From Hyphomicrobiales bacterium (GTDB taxonomy: Bacteria; Pseudomonadota; Alphaproteobacteria; Rhizobiales; Rhizobiaceae), in NCBI GenBank assembly GCA_900469625.1, contig UBXV01000013.1, positions 62,001-126,000 on the forward strand: DNA of 64,000 nt, read 5' to 3'. The notes beneath the pieces were generated by a model that ran no database searches, was not told the origin of the DNA, and was given only the letters and a program-made list of their open reading frames with translations. The position numbers and the translations under genes are program-made. This document shows, one piece after another, positions 35,935 to 44,228 of this stretch (position 1 is its first letter; every line of letters starts with the position of its first letter).

Positions 35935-36990
35935 TTAGACTTTGAGGGCTGCAAGCCGGTCGAGCGAAATCGCCTTGACCGAACTCGGCTTACCCGTGGC
36001 GGCGTTGAAGCCGCCCATGGAACGTGCGGCGACCAGCGAATTGAGGATCGCTTCTTCGGCGGCCTCGATCGTCGCTTCGAAGAGCGGCGACACCAGGTCG
36101 TTCGGCAGGTCGGGATAGCTGGCAATCTCGGCCCGCCTCGCCCGCGTGCGACGGACGGCGTCAGCGGTCGAGAATGCCAAGGCATAATCGCCGGACCCGT
36201 TGCTGAGCGCGGCGCCGGTGCGCGACAGCCCGCCAAAGGCGCGCTCGGCCAGCCGTTTCAGGTTGCGGGCCGACAACGGCGCGTCGGTGGCAACGACGAT
36301 GACGATCGAGCCATCGCGATCATGTCCCGACGGCGCATCGTAAGGCTGGCCGCAGACCAGCAGCCTGCCGCCATAATTGGACTGGACCAACATGCCGACG
36401 GTAAAGGTCTCGCCCGCCGCCTTGACCCGCCGCGAACTGGTGCCTATCCCGCCCTTGAGGCCGAAGGCGACGGTGCCGGTGCCGGCGCCGACAGCGCCCT
36501 CTTCGACCGGACCGGGCCTGGCCGCGGCAAGCGCCATGCCGATCTCTTCGACCGTCGGGCGGCCGGCGCGGATATCGTTCAATCGGCTGTCATTGGTTTC
36601 GCCGACCACCGCATTCAGCGACACGACCTTTTCGTTGCCCGGCTGCGCCAGCGTAAAGCGGTTGATCGCCTCGATCGCCCGCCCGGTCGCCAGCGTATTG
36701 GTCAGCACGACAGGGGTTTCGAGCTCGCCCAGTTCGGCGACCTGGGTGGATCCGACGAACTTGCCGAAGCCGTTGAGCACCGCGAGCGCCGCCGGCACCT
36801 TGTCCTGGAACAGATTGCCCGGATGGGGAAGGATGGCGGTGGCGCCGGTGCGGATGCCGTCGCCCTCGACGAGGGTCGCGTGACCGACGGCCACGCCCTC
36901 AACGTCGGTGATCGCGTTCAACTCACCGGTTTCATACACGCCCGGCCGAAAGCCCAGGTCTCGAAGTCGCAGGCGTTGATCGTCTGTCAT
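35935..36990 (-). CDS. DmpA-type P1 family (S58) aminopeptidase
   Basis: 351 residues from ATG 36990; the frame opens 16 codons earlier. DmpA (L-aminopeptidase D-Ala-esterase/amidase of Ochrobactrum) is an N-terminal-nucleophile hydrolase that cuts itself between Gly and Ser. The matching site here is HDRDGSIVIVVATDAPLS, with Gly227-Ser228. Other family stretches are ITDVEGVAVGHATLVEG, GATAILPHPGNLF, EAINRFTLAQPGN, VVGETNDSRLNDI and GAVGAGTGTVAFGLKGGIGTSSR. No signal peptide. It forms an operon with the aminotransferase downstream. The family also includes beta-aminopeptidases, so the exact substrate is open. Confidence 0.9.
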   Translation of the reverse strand: MTDDQRLRLRDLGFRPGVYETGELNAITDVEGVAVGHATLVEGDGIRTGATAILPHPGNLFQDKVPAALAVLNGFGKFVGSTQVAELGELETPVVLTNTLATGRAIEAINRFTLAQPGNEKVVSLNAVVGETNDSRLNDIRAGRPTVEEIGMALAAARPGPVEEGAVGAGTGTVAFGLKGGIGTSSRRVKAAGETFTVGMLVQSNYGGRLLVCGQPYDAPSGHDRDGSIVIVVATDAPLSARNLKRLAERAFGGLSRTGAALSNGSGDYALAFSTADAVRRTRARRAEIASYPDLPNDLVSPLFEATIEAAEEAILNSLVAARSMGGFNAATGKPSSVKAISLDRLAALKV

Positions 36991-37309
36991 GGGTTTCCCG
37001 TTGCCGCCCTGTCCGCCACTCAAGGTCGCAACAGGCATTTCGTCGGAAGGACCCTACCCTTGCCGCCGACAAAACGGCATCGCAAAAATGGAATAGTTTT
37101 ATGAGAAGCCTGCAACGCCCGCCGTTTTCGACGGTGTGTCTGCCCGGGCACCGGCAACTGCGATCTCGCGCGGAGGAAATACGGCATCCGCCGTATTTCT
37201 CGACGGCGCCCATGCCTCTAGCCTTGCGCCATCCGCGCCGTGAATCTCCGTTATCTTTCAATGCCCTGCGCCACGGAAGCGCCACCGCGTCGGGTCTTGA
37301 GGACCTGTC
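36991..37309. promoter_or_regulatory. Divergent region between dmpA-like gene and the S8 autotransporter
   Basis: 319 bases that should hold promoters for both directions. The only outstanding feature is a perfect inverted repeat at 37176-37199. No sigma-54 type promoter or protein-like frame seen. Confidence 0.45.
37176..37199. repeat. 10-bp inverted repeat, possible operator or hairpin
   Basis: GAAATACGGC-ATCC-GCCGTATTTC, perfect arms, about 111 bases upstream of the autotransporter start and 186 bases upstream of the dmpA-like start. Could be an operator or a transcript hairpin. Confidence 0.45.
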
Positions 37310-40120
37310 TTGAAGAAGAACCGCCAAACAGCCATTCGCGTTGCCGCATTTATGTTGTCGACCGCGCTGCCCTCCCTGTCGCTCGCACAGGCCGTCGGCG
37401 ACCCTCAAGATCCGCAGACATGGCGGACGCCGGAGTTCAACGCCCAGTGGGGATTGGCCGCGGTTCATGCGGAATACGCCTACACGCTCGGTTACGATGG
37501 CAGCGGGATCAAGGTCGGCGTGGTCGACACCGGACTGGACATCACTCACCCGGAGTTCGCTGGACGCTACGGGGAAGGCGTGACCTACGATCCATCAAAA
37601 CCGTGGTACCTCGACCTGGACGGCCACGGCACCGCGGTTGCTTCCATCATCGCCGCCAATCGTGATGGGGTCGGCATGCACGGCATTGCTCCTGGTGCCT
37701 CAATCGTTCAGGTGGGCGCCTTCCATGAGCTTGGATACATCGATGACCGCGCGGCCGAATACGGCATTCGCAAGCTCGTCGATCAGGGCGTCAAAATCAT
37801 CAACAACAGCTACGGCTTGGGCTCGATTCTGGAATTTACGGCCGCGGATTTCGAGGCGTGGCGGCCAGGAGACCTGGCTACCTACCGCTACGCGGTCGCG
37901 CACGATGCGCTGATCATATTCGGTGCAGCCAACGATGGGGCGGCCCAGCCTTCGTGGCACGCCGGTCTTCCGTATCTTTTTCCGGAGCTGGAACGGGGGT
38001 GGCTGGCGGTGGTGGCAACAGGTCCTTCGGACATGCCGTATTGGTCGAACGGTTGCGGGGTGGCCATGAACTGGTGCCTCGCGGCGCCCGGCGGCGCAGA
38101 CGCCGAACGATGGAACGCGGAAAAAGGGGAATGGGAGTGGGTCAACCCGCAGGACAACATCATGGTGGCCGCGACCGGCGGTGGATATGTCAGAGAGTTC
38201 GGCACATCGCTCGCAGCGCCTTTCGTCGCAGGCGCGGCGGCGTTGGTCGCACAGGCTTTCCCCTATATGACCATGGACCAGGTGAGGCAGGTGCTGCTGG
38301 GCACAGCGACCGACTACGGCAACCCCGGCGTGGACGCTATTTTCGGCTATGGCATGGTCAGCGCCGGCTGGGCGGTGCGCGGCCCGGGCAAATTCGACTG
38401 GGGTGATTTTCAGGCGGCGATCGAGGACGGGCAGAGCGTCTGGTCGAACGACATCACCGGCGCGGGAGGGCTGATCAAGTCGGGCGAGGGCGTCCTGATC
38501 TTGGCAGGCGACAGCACATACCAGGGCGCAACGTCTGTTAACGGCGGCGTTCTCGCCATTGGCGGCAGCATCGCCTCCAACACCTTTATCGAGTGGAACG
38601 GCACGCTTTCCGGCAACGGTGTCATCCATGGCGATGTGGACAATGCCGGCGCGGTAATCGCCGGTTTTGGGTACGTCGGCGGCACTCTCACCGTCAACGG
38701 CGATTATCGGCAGCGTGAAGGCTCCGGACTGCTCGTTCATCTTGAAGCGCCGCAGGGCACAAGCCGCCTCGACGTTGTTGGCGAGGCTGTCATCGAGGGA
38801 GGCGAGGTCGCCGTGCGGATCGCGCCGGGCAGCTACAAGGGCGACAGCCGCCACACGATCCTGTCTGCGCTTGGCGGCGTCAGCGGTCGTTTCGCAGAAG
38901 ACTGCGGTTGCTACGCCTTTCTCGACCTGTCGCTTTCCTATGATCCTGAGAACGTCTATCTCGATGTCGTCCGCAACGACCTGGCGTTCGCAAGCGTTGC
39001 GGCCACCCGCAACGGTGTCGCGGCTGCCACAGCCGTCGAGAGCCTGGGGATCGGCGGGCTGCTTCACGATCTCGCCGTGACGCTGGACGGCGACGCGGCG
39101 GCCGAACTGTTCGGGCAGTTGCCAGGCGAAGTCTACGGCGCGACCGTGAGCGGCCTGATGGAGAGCAGCCAGCTCGTCGGCAACCAGATGAACGACCGGC
39201 TGCGTTCGGCCTTTGAAACCGTCGGCGCCGACGCCCTGCCTGTGACAACCGGTGCCAATGGCACCGACAGTATCACGACGGCATCGATCGCGGTGGAGCG
39301 TTATGGTGCCTGGAGCTCGGCCTTCGGCTCCTGGGGTGACATCGACGGCGACGGCAACGCAGCCGCGCTGTCGCGCTCCACTGGCGGTTTCATCGCCGGG
39401 ATCGATGGCATGGCCAGCGAAGATTGGCGGCTCGGCTTCCTTGCCGGCTACAGTCATTCCAACATCGAGGTCGACGACCTCAAGTCATCGACCTCGAGCG
39501 ACAATTATCATCTCGGCATCTATGGCGGTCGAGCCTGGGAGGCCTTGTCGTTCCGCTCCGGTCTTGCCTACACCTGGAGCGAGATCGACAGCCGTCGCGT
39601 CGTCGCATCGCCGGCTCTGACCGACAGCCTGACGGGCGATTACAGCGCCGGCACGGCACAGTTGTTCGGCGAACTTGGTTACGGCATGGCCGCCGGAAAC
39701 ATCGCCTTCGAGCCCTTCGCAAACCTCGCTTTCGTCAACGTCGACAGCAGCGACTTTTCAGAGAAAGGCGGCGCCGCGGCGCTTTCCGTTCGCGGTAGCG
39801 CGCACGACATGACATTCACCACGCTCGGCCTGCGCGCCTCGACCGATTTCGACTTCGGCGACGCAAAGGCGACAGCGCGCGGCCTCATCGGCTGGCGACA
39901 CGCCCTTGGCGATGTCACGCCCGGTGTCGCCCAGGCGCTCTCGGGCAGCGAAGCCTTCTCGGTCACCAGCGCGCCGCTTGCCCGCGACAACGTCGTTCTG
40001 GAGGCCGGCGTCGAGGTCGCCATCACCCGAGAAGCGACGCTCGGCATCTCCTATCAGGGCCAGATCGCATCGACCGCAAGGGATCACGGCGTCAGGGCCG
40101 ATCTCGCCATCCGCTTCTGA
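37310..40120 (+). CDS. Autotransporter with subtilisin-like (S8) serine protease passenger
   Basis: 936 residues from TTG 37310, with GAGGA 6 bases upstream. A signal peptide (to about SLAQA, residue 28) leads to the periplasm. The S8 domain spans about 45-355, with triad Asp73 (GVVDTGLDITH), His106 (DGHGTAVAS) and Ser300 (GTSLAAPFVAG). A passenger-associated repeat and beta-helix follow (GGLIKSGEGVLILAGDSTYQ, near 380-410), then a linker. The C-terminal beta-barrel occupies about the last 280 residues and ends ...DLAIRF with a terminal Phe. This is a type Va autotransporter that should place a protease on, or release it from, the cell surface. Its barrel closely resembles that of the EEP autotransporter at 59283-62582. 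Confidence 0.93.
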   Translation: MKKNRQTAIRVAAFMLSTALPSLSLAQAVGDPQDPQTWRTPEFNAQWGLAAVHAEYAYTLGYDGSGIKVGVVDTGLDITHPEFAGRYGEGVTYDPSKPWYLDLDGHGTAVASIIAANRDGVGMHGIAPGASIVQVGAFHELGYIDDRAAEYGIRKLVDQGVKIINNSYGLGSILEFTAADFEAWRPGDLATYRYAVAHDALIIFGAANDGAAQPSWHAGLPYLFPELERGWLAVVATGPSDMPYWSNGCGVAMNWCLAAPGGADAERWNAEKGEWEWVNPQDNIMVAATGGGYVREFGTSLAAPFVAGAAALVAQAFPYMTMDQVRQVLLGTATDYGNPGVDAIFGYGMVSAGWAVRGPGKFDWGDFQAAIEDGQSVWSNDITGAGGLIKSGEGVLILAGDSTYQGATSVNGGVLAIGGSIASNTFIEWNGTLSGNGVIHGDVDNAGAVIAGFGYVGGTLTVNGDYRQREGSGLLVHLEAPQGTSRLDVVGEAVIEGGEVAVRIAPGSYKGDSRHTILSALGGVSGRFAEDCGCYAFLDLSLSYDPENVYLDVVRNDLAFASVAATRNGVAAATAVESLGIGGLLHDLAVTLDGDAAAELFGQLPGEVYGATVSGLMESSQLVGNQMNDRLRSAFETVGADALPVTTGANGTDSITTASIAVERYGAWSSAFGSWGDIDGDGNAAALSRSTGGFIAGIDGMASEDWRLGFLAGYSHSNIEVDDLKSSTSSDNYHLGIYGGRAWEALSFRSGLAYTWSEIDSRRVVASPALTDSLTGDYSAGTAQLFGELGYGMAAGNIAFEPFANLAFVNVDSSDFSEKGGAAALSVRGSAHDMTFTTLGLRASTDFDFGDAKATARGLIGWRHALGDVTPGVAQALSGSEAFSVTSAPLARDNVVLEAGVEVAITREATLGISYQGQIASTARDHGVRADLAIRF

Positions 40121-40166
40121 TATCGTTGCGGCAGGGATCACGCCTACGCCGTGCCGGCGAACCGGA

Positions 40167-41204
40167 TCAATTCAGCGGCAGACGGCGCTGCTGCCAGGAC
40201 GCCTTCGGAACGATCCCGCCGATGGCGTAGCTGAACGACACGACCTCGACCGTATCAAGGTTGACCTTGCACTTGAAGTTGACGTCGTGCCAGTCGCCCT
40301 TGCTGCGGTAGGCGCCGCCGCTCGCATCGATCTGGTCCTTGCCGATAAAGCCGCCTGACGGGCCGAAAGGCACCAGCATATCGGGAAAATCCTCCGGTCG
40401 CTGGTTGCGGATCTGCTCCAGCGCCTCGATGCTGCAGAGCTGCAGGATGCGCTTCTTCACCGGCAGTTGGCCCATCGCCTGCTTGACGCGCGGGTCGGCG
40501 ATCGATTTTGCCGAGAACAGCTCCTTCGCCTCAACGAAGCGGTCTGCCGGCAGCTTGGCCTTTGCCTCGGCCTTGCCTTCGGTTGCATCGGCCTTTTTCC
40601 TGTCATCGACTGGTTTGCGCGCTGGCACCGGATCGGTCTTCGGCACCGATTTTTCGGCTTGTCTCTCAGCACTCGCCTTGTTTTCGGCGGTGCGCTTGTC
40701 GCCATTGGCGGCACTTGAAAGAACGGCGAGTTGCTCAGGCGTTGGCTTTTCGGCCTCGGGCCGCGCCCGCGCCTTCGCCTCTTCCTTCGCAGCCTTCTCC
40801 GCAGCCGCCGCAGCTGCGGCGGCGGCCTTCTCGGCCTCGTCTGTCACGTCTTTCTTTTCAGCCTTGGCGGTCGGCGGAAGGTCGGCGGCCGTGGCCTTCT
40901 GCTCCGTCTTGGCTGCGGCCGATTCGAAGGCCTGCGGCTGCTGTCGGGCAGGTGCCGGCTGAGGCTTTGGCTGCTCCTTCTTGGGTTGCTCTTTCTTTGG
41001 CTGTGCCTGCTCTTTTGTCTTTTCCTGCTGCTTTGGCTGCGGCGGCGGTACGATTTCGACGTTGACGCTCTCTTCACCCGGAGGCTTGGGCGTTTCCTCC
41101 GGCAAGCGAAACAGCAAGAGAACGATCACAAGCAGGTGCAGCCCCACCGAAACCGGCGCACCCCATCGGATCTTCTCCCACCATTTTTCGGAAAACAGCT
41201 GCAT
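40167..41204 (-). CDS. DUF930 protein with TonB-like N-terminus and long charged linker
   Basis: 345 residues. A short cytoplasmic start is followed by one membrane helix (about 18-34, VGLHLLVIVLLLFRLP), then a Pro/Lys/Gln/Glu-rich stretch (about 38-105) and an Ala/Glu/Lys-rich stretch (about 105-230), as in TonB/TolA-type proteins. The C-terminal globular part (about 225-345: RVKQAMGQLPVKKRILQLCS, RPEDFPDMLVPFG, KGDWHDVNFKC, VSFSYAIGG) is DUF930. Role unknown; the shape suggests a periplasm-spanning protein. It converges with the S8 autotransporter gene (46-base gap). Low-complexity sequence makes the middle unreliable for homology. Confidence 0.85.
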   Translation of the reverse strand: MQLFSEKWWEKIRWGAPVSVGLHLLVIVLLLFRLPEETPKPPGEESVNVEIVPPPQPKQQEKTKEQAQPKKEQPKKEQPKPQPAPARQQPQAFESAAAKTEQKATAADLPPTAKAEKKDVTDEAEKAAAAAAAAAEKAAKEEAKARARPEAEKPTPEQLAVLSSAANGDKRTAENKASAERQAEKSVPKTDPVPARKPVDDRKKADATEGKAEAKAKLPADRFVEAKELFSAKSIADPRVKQAMGQLPVKKRILQLCSIEALEQIRNQRPEDFPDMLVPFGPSGGFIGKDQIDASGGAYRSKGDWHDVNFKCKVNLDTVEVVSFSYAIGGIVPKASWQQRRLPLN

Positions 41205-41236
41205 CGGTTACGAGATAATGGACCACGGGGATGGAC

Positions 41237-41271
41237 GCTAGAGCGCTTCATTTCTAAACGGAAGCGATTCT
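41237..41271. repeat. Degenerate rhizobial-type palindromic repeat
   Basis: AGAGCGCTTC...GGAAGCGATTCT: imperfect inverted arms around TAAAC. The layout resembles the short palindromic intergenic repeats common in rhizobial genomes and shares the AGAGC start with the clearer copy at 53587. It lies in the 282-base gap 41205-41486, which otherwise shows no features. Confidence 0.35.
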
Positions 41272-41486
41272 GTTGGCTCCAAACGGCCGTTCCACACGAA
41301 GGATGGGCGCAAGGCTATGCGCTCCAGCGCTCAAGCCATCCGACACAGGGGCGGCCGAAATTCCTTCCGGCAAAATGCATCCGCTTAGAAAAGAAGCGCT
41401 CTTGGTGTCGCCAGACTCTGGCGAAATTATTGCATGGCCGGGCTCGGCGATTGAAAATAGCCTGACGGCGCGCGCGAGAGGTCAAG

Positions 41487-41765
41487 GTGGAGATTGGACA
41501 GTTGCTCTTCATTTTCCTGGTCGGCGTGCCGGTCATGGCGCTCGCGATGATCTGCTCTGTCTGGCTCATCTGCGTCGTCAGGCGGCCAACCCTCGGGGTC
41601 ATTGGATTGGCAATCGTCGGTTGGACGTATTTTGGCGCGGAGGGCCTGGCTCTGTTGCTCTTCGTTCCCGGCATCCTGGCCTGTATTGCTGCGTCGAGAG
41701 GACCGGGCAGGACCTTCGCCGCGAGAATGCGGAGACCAATGCCGTCTGCGTCGCACCGGGACTAA
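41487..41765 (+). CDS. Small two-helix membrane protein, unknown function
   Basis: 92 residues from GTG 41487, preceded by GAGAGGTCAAG. Two strongly hydrophobic segments (about 5-30 and 36-65: LLFIFLVGVPVMALAMICSV; GVIGLAIVGWTYFGAEGLAL) and a basic C-terminal tail. Not recognised as a named family. Composition and RBS support a real gene, but only moderately. Confidence 0.5.
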   Translation: MEIGQLLFIFLVGVPVMALAMICSVWLICVVRRPTLGVIGLAIVGWTYFGAEGLALLLFVPGILACIAASRGPGRTFAARMRRPMPSASHRD

Positions 41766-41974
41766 CTGGCTTCGTCCGATCTGGCGTCCGTTTCGCATCT
41801 GCGCTGCCATTGCCGCCATTTTCCACTCAGATCAGAAATTTCTTCTCGCAACGGCGCGGATTCAGCACGTTCATCCCTATTCTATAATTTCTATAGATTT
41901 AAAACTTAACTTAGTTGCGGCCCTGGGTTTGAGGGGCGGCGCGACGAACGAACATCATGGCCAGGAGCCTCTTC
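41766..41974. promoter_or_regulatory. Upstream region of the Aap-like operon
   Basis: 209 bases. Bases about 41875-41920 are AT-rich (TATTCTATAATTTCTATAGA), the most likely promoter zone for the amino-acid importer genes. No operator could be recognised. Confidence 0.4.
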
Positions 41975-43018
41975 ATGCAGCGCAATTCCACTCGAAGCCG
42001 ATTTTTCACAAAAGCATTTGCAGTAACTGCTGCCCTCACCGCCGCACTGGTCGCGTCGTCGGCGCTTGCCGGCGAAACCCTCGACAAGATCAAGGCGCGT
42101 GGCCTCATCAAGGTAGGCGTCGGCACGACGCCCGGCTTCTTCACGCCGGATAGCAGCGGCCGCTGGCAGGGCTTCTTCGTCGATTTCGGCCGCGCGCTCG
42201 CCGTCACCGTCTTCAACGATGCCGAGAAGGTCGAGTTCACCAACTCCTCGCCGCAGCAGCGGCTTCCCGCCTTGCAGTCGGGCGAATTCGACATCCTGCT
42301 CTCGGGCGTGACCCAGACGGTCACCAGAGCGTTCAAGCTCGGCTTCCACTTCGGCCCCGTGGTCTTCTATGATGGCCAGGGCCTGCTGGTGCGCAAGGAC
42401 CTCGGCGTCGCCAAGGGCGAGGAGCTCGACGGCGCGACGATCGGCGTACAGAGCGGGACAACGGGCGAGCTCAATATCGCCGACTTCTTCCGCAAGACCG
42501 GCAAGACCTTCACGCCCGTCACCATCGAGGAGACCGGCGAATTCCTGAAGGCGCTCGATTCGGGCCGCGTCGACGCACTCACCCAGGACGCCACGGACCT
42601 TGCCGCCAAGCGCACGCAGCTTTCCAAGCCCGACGACTACGTGCTTCTGCCCGAGCGCCTGTCGAAGGAACCGCTGGCACCGGCCATCCGCGCCGGCGAC
42701 GACAAGTGGCTCGAAATCGTCAACTGGACCGTCTACGCCACGATCCAGGCCGAAGAATTCGGCATTACCCAGAAGAACGTCGACAGCTTCCTCACCAGCG
42801 AAGACCCGGGCATCAAGCGCTTCCTCGGCGTCGATCCGTCGCTTGGCGAGGCCATCGGGCTCGATCCGAAGTTTGCCTACAACATCGTCAAGGCGGTCGG
42901 AAACTACGGCGAGATCTTCGATCGCAACGTCGGAAAGGGCACGCCGCTCAACTTCGACCGCGGCTACAACCAGCCCTGGACCGCCGGCGGCCTTCTCTAT
43001 TCGCCGCCGTTCCGTTGA
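41975..43018 (+). CDS. AapJ-like amino-acid binding protein (SBP family 3)
   Basis: 347 residues from ATG 41975, which has AGGAG at 8-base spacing; ATG 41957 lacks an RBS. The signal peptide ends near ALAGETL. Family 3 hallmarks: LDKIKARGLIKVGVGTTPGFF, SGRWQGFFVDFGRALAVTVF, LQSGEFDILLSGVTQTVTR and IGVQSGTTGELNIADFF. This matches the general L-amino-acid binding protein AapJ of rhizobia in size and pattern, but divergences suggest a paralogue. It heads an operon with the two permease genes. Confidence 0.9.
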   Translation: MQRNSTRSRFFTKAFAVTAALTAALVASSALAGETLDKIKARGLIKVGVGTTPGFFTPDSSGRWQGFFVDFGRALAVTVFNDAEKVEFTNSSPQQRLPALQSGEFDILLSGVTQTVTRAFKLGFHFGPVVFYDGQGLLVRKDLGVAKGEELDGATIGVQSGTTGELNIADFFRKTGKTFTPVTIEETGEFLKALDSGRVDALTQDATDLAAKRTQLSKPDDYVLLPERLSKEPLAPAIRAGDDKWLEIVNWTVYATIQAEEFGITQKNVDSFLTSEDPGIKRFLGVDPSLGEAIGLDPKFAYNIVKAVGNYGEIFDRNVGKGTPLNFDRGYNQPWTAGGLLYSPPFR

Positions 43019-43037
43019 GCCGTTGCCGGTATCTCAG

Positions 43038-44228
43038 ATGACGCCAATCAACCAACCGGGCCCAGTCGGGCCCGGATTTCCCTCGCGCCTGCGCACCTGG
43101 CTCGGTCCCTTTCCCTTTCAACAGGTCTTGCTGTTTGCGGGTGTGCTTGCGATCTTTGCACTCTTCGGCGCAAACACCGCCGACCGCATGCAGCGCATGG
43201 GTCTCACGCCCGGGTTCGACTTTCTCTTTCATCAGGCAAATTTCGAAATCGGCGAGAGCGTGCTGGCCTATTCGGCCGGCGACACCTATGCCCGCGCGCT
43301 TGCGGCCGGCCTTGCCAACACCGTCAAGATCGCCGTCGTTGGCTGCGTGCTGGCCACGATCCTCGGCGTTACCCTCGGCATAGCCCGGCTGTCCGGCAAC
43401 CTGCTATTGGCGACCTTCGTGCATGGCTATGTCGAATTGCTGCGCAACACGCCGCTGTTGCTGCAGCTCTTCCTCTGGAGCGCGATCATCCACGCGCTGC
43501 CGCCGCCACGGGGCGCCTACGCTTTCCTTGACAGCGTCTATCTCAGCAATCGCGGCGTCTACGTCCCGTCCGTTTCGCTGCACGGCCTCTCATGGGCGAT
43601 CTGGCTACCGACGATCCTGCTCACCGCCTATGCGTCGCTATCGCTCGCTCGGCGCCTTCTGACGGGTGCTGCGTTCTACATGCCGAAAGCAGCCGTGAGC
43701 GTGCTCGGCTCGCTGGTCATCTGCACCTTCGCGCTCACGTCTTTCGGCCTTGCGGCCACCGTCGATCTCCCGGCCAAGGGCGGCTTCAACATCAAGGGTG
43801 GGCTGTCGCTGACACCGGAGTTCTTCGCGCTTCTGATCGGTCTCGTCGTCAATGCATCCGCCTCGATTTCGGAGATCGTGCGCAGTGGCATCCAGTCGGT
43901 AAAACCCGGCCAATGGGAGGCCGCGCGCGCCCTCGGCATGAGCCCCGCGCAGATCCTGCGCCTGATCGTTCTGCCGCAGGCGTTGCGTGTCATCACGCCA
44001 CTGATGATCTCGAGCTTCCTTGACCTCACCAAGAATTCCAGTCTCGCCGTCGCTATCGGCTACCCCGACATCGTCAGCGTCGCCAACACCACCGCCAACA
44101 CCACCGGCCAGGCGCTCGAAGCGATCTGCATCATCGCTGCGGTCTACCTGACCTTGAGCCTCTCGGTTTCAGCCTTGATGAACATTTACAACCGCCGCGT
44201 CGTGCTTCGCGGGGAGGCGCGGCGATGA
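43038..44228 (+). CDS. AapQ-like amino-acid ABC permease
   Basis: 396 residues from ATG 43038. About eight hydrophobic segments, longer than usual HisM/GlnP permeases, as in AapQ. The first periplasmic loop has NTADRMQRMGLTPGFDFLFHQANFEIGESV, a clear AapQ mark. The EAA-type loop is QSVKPGQWEAARALGMSPAQILRLIVLPQALR. It overlaps the next gene by 4 bases (ATGA). Forms a heteromeric pore with the AapM-like subunit. Confidence 0.92.
   Translation: MTPINQPGPVGPGFPSRLRTWLGPFPFQQVLLFAGVLAIFALFGANTADRMQRMGLTPGFDFLFHQANFEIGESVLAYSAGDTYARALAAGLANTVKIAVVGCVLATILGVTLGIARLSGNLLLATFVHGYVELLRNTPLLLQLFLWSAIIHALPPPRGAYAFLDSVYLSNRGVYVPSVSLHGLSWAIWLPTILLTAYASLSLARRLLTGAAFYMPKAAVSVLGSLVICTFALTSFGLAATVDLPAKGGFNIKGGLSLTPEFFALLIGLVVNASASISEIVRSGIQSVKPGQWEAARALGMSPAQILRLIVLPQALRVITPLMISSFLDLTKNSSLAVAIGYPDIVSVANTTANTTGQALEAICIIAAVYLTLSLSVSALMNIYNRRVVLRGEARR

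Noticed and set aside
37700-39457. 585-residue open frame on the minus strand opposite the S8 autotransporter
   Set aside because: Shadow frame; the protease triad and barrel lie on the plus strand.
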